Assembly: GCA_016713025.1 (NCBI GenBank)
Contig: JADJPZ010000002.1
Coordinates: 248,001 to 312,000, forward strand
From: Saprospiraceae bacterium
GTDB lineage: Bacteria > Bacteroidota > Bacteroidia > Chitinophagales > Saprospiraceae
Reading direction: 5' to 3'
DNA length: 64,000 bases
A program made the translations under genes and the position numbers. Numbering within the stretch: the stretch's first letter is position 1; each line of letters starts with the position of its first letter. This document shows positions 62,142-64,000 of this stretch, one piece after another. Below the pieces are notes generated by a model. The model was not told the DNA's origin and ran no database searches. It saw nothing but the letters and a program-made list of their open reading frames with translations.

Positions 62142-63269
62142 TCACAATGCCTTCCCGCTCTCCAGGGTTTTGATGGCGTTTTCCAGATTTTTTTTATTCA
62201 TTTCGTCAGGTGCTTGCTTCAGCGCTTCTCTTGCAAAATCAAGCGCTTTTTTGATATTTCCCATGGCAGAAAAGGCACGCATCATACCGACATTGGTAGG
62301 CCATGCACCTTTGTTTTTGATATGATTTTTTTCAAAGACGGCCAATGCCTCGTTGACTTTCTTTTCATTGAGCAGTTGTCGGCCGTACTGATGTAATTCA
62401 ACAGCACTTCCGTTTTCCACAGCCTGATTCATTATCTGGTCTGACTCCTGAGTTTTACCAATCTTTTTTAGCAAACCTGCCCTTACAGAAAGTGCCTGAA
62501 AACTATTGATGCCTCCAAGATTCGGATTGGTAGCCGAAGAAATCCATCCAAGAGCCTGTTCATAGTTAATTTCATTCTGCAGACACCAATTTGCTGCCGC
62601 TATCAGGCTAGGCGGATCAAAACCCAAGGCACCGCTCATCTGGGCTTGAATATCTGACAGCACTGTTGACTTCAGATCTACTCCGATAGTAAAAGGGATT
62701 CTCCAGTATTCCCACTCAAGGGCTACTTCCACGCTGCTTGGAGTTTGATTGGCAAATGTAAATTCAAGCCATTCTTTCATGGTTTTCTGCCCTGTCTGCT
62801 GTTTTGTACTTACCCTCAACACATCTTTAGTCTGATCATAAAAATAACTGCCCCAGGCATGGTGGTTATTGTTAAAAATCAGCGTGCATTCGTCTTGACC
62901 CAACTCTATAAACAAAGCATATTTACCTGCTTTAAGCATCTTGCCATTGATAGTCACATCTGTGCTGAATGAAATCGTGGTACACTCGTCAGCTCCGGCT
63001 CTCCATGGAGATTTCATATCTGAGCCAAATCCAAGAACCTGTGTCCCGTAATAAGCCACATTAGTGCCCCAAATCTTTCCTTCACGGCCTTTGACTCCCG
63101 GTGCATTCCATTGAATATTGATTTCAGTACCTCCTACTTTTCTCCCTGCAGAACTCGTCAGATTTGCTGTGCCGGGAATCCTTAAAGCCTGCCCTATAAG
63201 CGCACCTGACATCTGAATGAACAAAATGAAAGTAAATAAATGCCTGAAGTTTTGAATAAAGGTTTTCAT
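62142..63269 (-). CDS. DUF2911 protein with TPR-like C-terminus, exported
   Basis: After a signal peptide (FTFILFIQMSGALIGQ) comes DUF2911 (about residues 40-185): VGGTEINIQWNAPGVKGREGKIWGTNVAYYG, MKSPWRAGADECTTISFSTDVTINGKMLKAGKYALFIELGQDECTLIFNNNHHAWGSYFYDQTKDVLRV. The C-terminal ~150 residues are helical and TPR-like (KKIGKTQESDQIMNQAVENG, EALAVFEKNHIKNKG, KKALDFAREALKQAPDE). DUF2911 proteins are common secreted proteins of unknown function in Bacteroidota. Likely first gene of the run that includes the DUF4287/DUF5655 gene. Confidence 0.88.
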   Translation of the reverse strand: MKTFIQNFRHLFTFILFIQMSGALIGQALRIPGTANLTSSAGRKVGGTEINIQWNAPGVKGREGKIWGTNVAYYGTQVLGFGSDMKSPWRAGADECTTISFSTDVTINGKMLKAGKYALFIELGQDECTLIFNNNHHAWGSYFYDQTKDVLRVSTKQQTGQKTMKEWLEFTFANQTPSSVEVALEWEYWRIPFTIGVDLKSTVLSDIQAQMSGALGFDPPSLIAAANWCLQNEINYEQALGWISSATNPNLGGINSFQALSVRAGLLKKIGKTQESDQIMNQAVENGSAVELHQYGRQLLNEKKVNEALAVFEKNHIKNKGAWPTNVGMMRAFSAMGNIKKALDFAREALKQAPDEMNKKNLENAIKTLESGKAL

Positions 63270-63380
63270 GACTGGTTCATTTAATTTGGTAAGAAAATCA
63301 TCAAAAATACCTGTTTTATGGCTTCATTAGTTAACGTAAGTGATGTTTTCGACAAAACTGATACTTTTGCCGATTAATTG

Positions 63381-63758
63381 TCAGGTGGAAACAGTCTTGA
63401 AATATCTGATAACATATATACAAGTCAAAATAAAAGGTATCGTAGAGGCAATTATCTTAAGATTTTTCCCCAGGATTCCAACCACCAACATAAATACAAG
63501 CAGTAGTCCGATACAAGCCATACCCGCATAAATCCATTTTTTACGTGGTGTTTTTTGAAACAATGTAATCAACAGCAACAATTGTCCAAACAATGGGATA
63601 AATATAAACGGATGTGCTACTGACTTTGGATCAGTAAACAATTTTGATAATACTTCCCATTCTATTGCAATTAAAAATGTATGGTTGCCCATACCCCATT
63701 CGAGATATCCGAACAATGAAGCCACAATCAAAAGTGCAATTAAAATTTTAGTTTTCAT
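63381..63758 (-). CDS. Small multi-pass membrane protein, unknown function (125 aa)
   Basis: Four hydrophobic helices are visible: about 5-20 (ILIALLIVASLFGYLEW), 48-66 (AHPFIFIPLFGQLLLLITLF), 75-97 (WIYAGMACIGLLLVFMLVVGI) and 101-120. I use ATG 63758 (MKTKILIALLIV); the longer reading adds 12 residues without signal character. The family is not recognised. It lies 37 bp downstream of the DUF5916-like gene on the same strand and may be cotranscribed. Confidence 0.75.
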   Translation of the reverse strand: MKTKILIALLIVASLFGYLEWGMGNHTFLIAIEWEVLSKLFTDPKSVAHPFIFIPLFGQLLLLITLFQKTPRKKWIYAGMACIGLLLVFMLVVGILGKNLKIIASTIPFILTCIYVIRYFKTVST

Positions 63759-63795
63759 TTTTTTATTTTTTATTATTTTAATGTCATGAAACATA

Positions 63796-64000
63796 TCAAA
63801 GCGTCAGCCAGTAGTTGACCTTGAGTACGACAAATCTGCTCTTATTGGTAAATATATTTTCAATACCGTAATTGTCCGTATAAACCAGAAATACATCGCT
63901 CATAGGTGCAAACCTGTATTGCAGTCGGCTGTTGATATTAAAATTGTCGGCTTGTGTATTGTATTGAAGGAAGGTGGTCCAGAAGAGTTTGGTAGAGAAA
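63796..64000 (-). CDS. C-terminal end of a DUF5916-like outer-membrane protein (partial)
   Basis: The minus strand reads open from the window edge: FSTKLFWTTFLQYNTQADNFNINSRLQYRF, then APMSDVFLVYTDNYGIENIF and RFVVLKVNYWLTL, stopping at TGA 63798-63796. The pattern LQYRFAPMSDVFLVYTDN with a final K-NYW is typical of the barrel end of DUF5916 (carbohydrate-binding-like) proteins. The gene continues beyond the window, so only 68 codons are seen. Confidence 0.7.
   Translation of the reverse strand, partial: FSTKLFWTTFLQYNTQADNFNINSRLQYRFAPMSDVFLVYTDNYGIENIFTNKSRFVVLKVNYWLTL

Overview
The window looks like a chromosomal segment of a Bacteroidota bacterium, most plausibly of the Saprospiraceae/Saprospiria type. 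The evidence is AT-rich DNA, repeated Bacteroidota-type promoters (TTG or TTTG, about 19-21 nt, then TAnnTTTG), A-rich start contexts without Shine-Dalgarno boxes, a T9SS-like sorting tail, a TonB receptor/DUF4249 pair, an F-ATPase operon without atpD/atpC, and a bL21-type helix-hairpin-helix tail on ribosomal protein S1. Genus and species cannot be told from sequence alone. Most genes are housekeeping; the unusual content lies between them.

Layout. 0-5.8 kb: a lipoprotein, rpsA, and a structured and mobile intergenic zone (a ~0.95 kb element with inverted ends and target duplications, containing an IS200/IS605 remnant). 5.8-8.4 kb: GHMP (mevalonate-type) kinase, cysQ, glycosyltransferase. 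8.5-13.9 kb: atpB-E-F-H-A-G with a terminator-like hairpin between atpE and atpF. 13.9-15 kb: a toxin-antitoxin cassette, toxin frameshifted, bracketed by two copies of the atpG terminator. 15-20 kb: ligA, an outer-membrane barrel, trmB, prfA. 20.07-21.10 kb: a self-contained RNA transcription unit consisting of promoter, eight ~107-bp tandem modules each carrying the 5' part of a tRNA plus a hairpin, one intact CAT-anticodon tRNA, and a terminator. This is the most unusual object in the window. 21-28.4 kb: a carboxypeptidase-regulatory-like protein, metF, two Skp/OmpH chaperones, histidine ammonia-lyase, and a wax-ester-synthase/SCP2 fusion. 28.6-33.2 kb: the glyoxylate shunt (aceB-aceA) divergent from a RamB/ScfR-like regulator with a frameshift at a T run. 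33-38.5 kb: a methyltransferase, YqeY-like protein, rsmA, DUF3108, membrane-anchored LuxR protein, DUF4199 and small proteins. 38.7-42.1 kb: paaZ, a Uma2 nuclease-like gene, and enoyl-CoA hydratase. 42.3-47.3 kb: a T9SS cargo-like protein, TonB receptor with DUF4249 lipoprotein, and a CBS protein. 47.4-52.7 kb: a two-gene peptidoglycan-degrading lipoprotein operon (GHL10-NamZ fusion, then amidase). 52.8-64 kb: RsmI-like methyltransferase, ileS, surface-glycan genes, DUF proteins, and the 3' end of a DUF5916-like gene.

How the genes connect. The glyoxylate genes, paaZ plus enoyl-CoA hydratase, histidine ammonia-lyase and the wax-ester synthase fit growth on fatty/aromatic acids and amino acids with neutral-lipid storage. 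The amidase, GHL10 and NamZ domains form a logical sequence: strip stem peptides, cut the denuded glycan, release MurNAc. Dispersed repeats tie the intergenic regions together: a ~50-110 bp element centred on an imperfect CAGAA/TTCTG dyad occurs four times, and an AGAGTATGTTTAAA-like word occurs three times.
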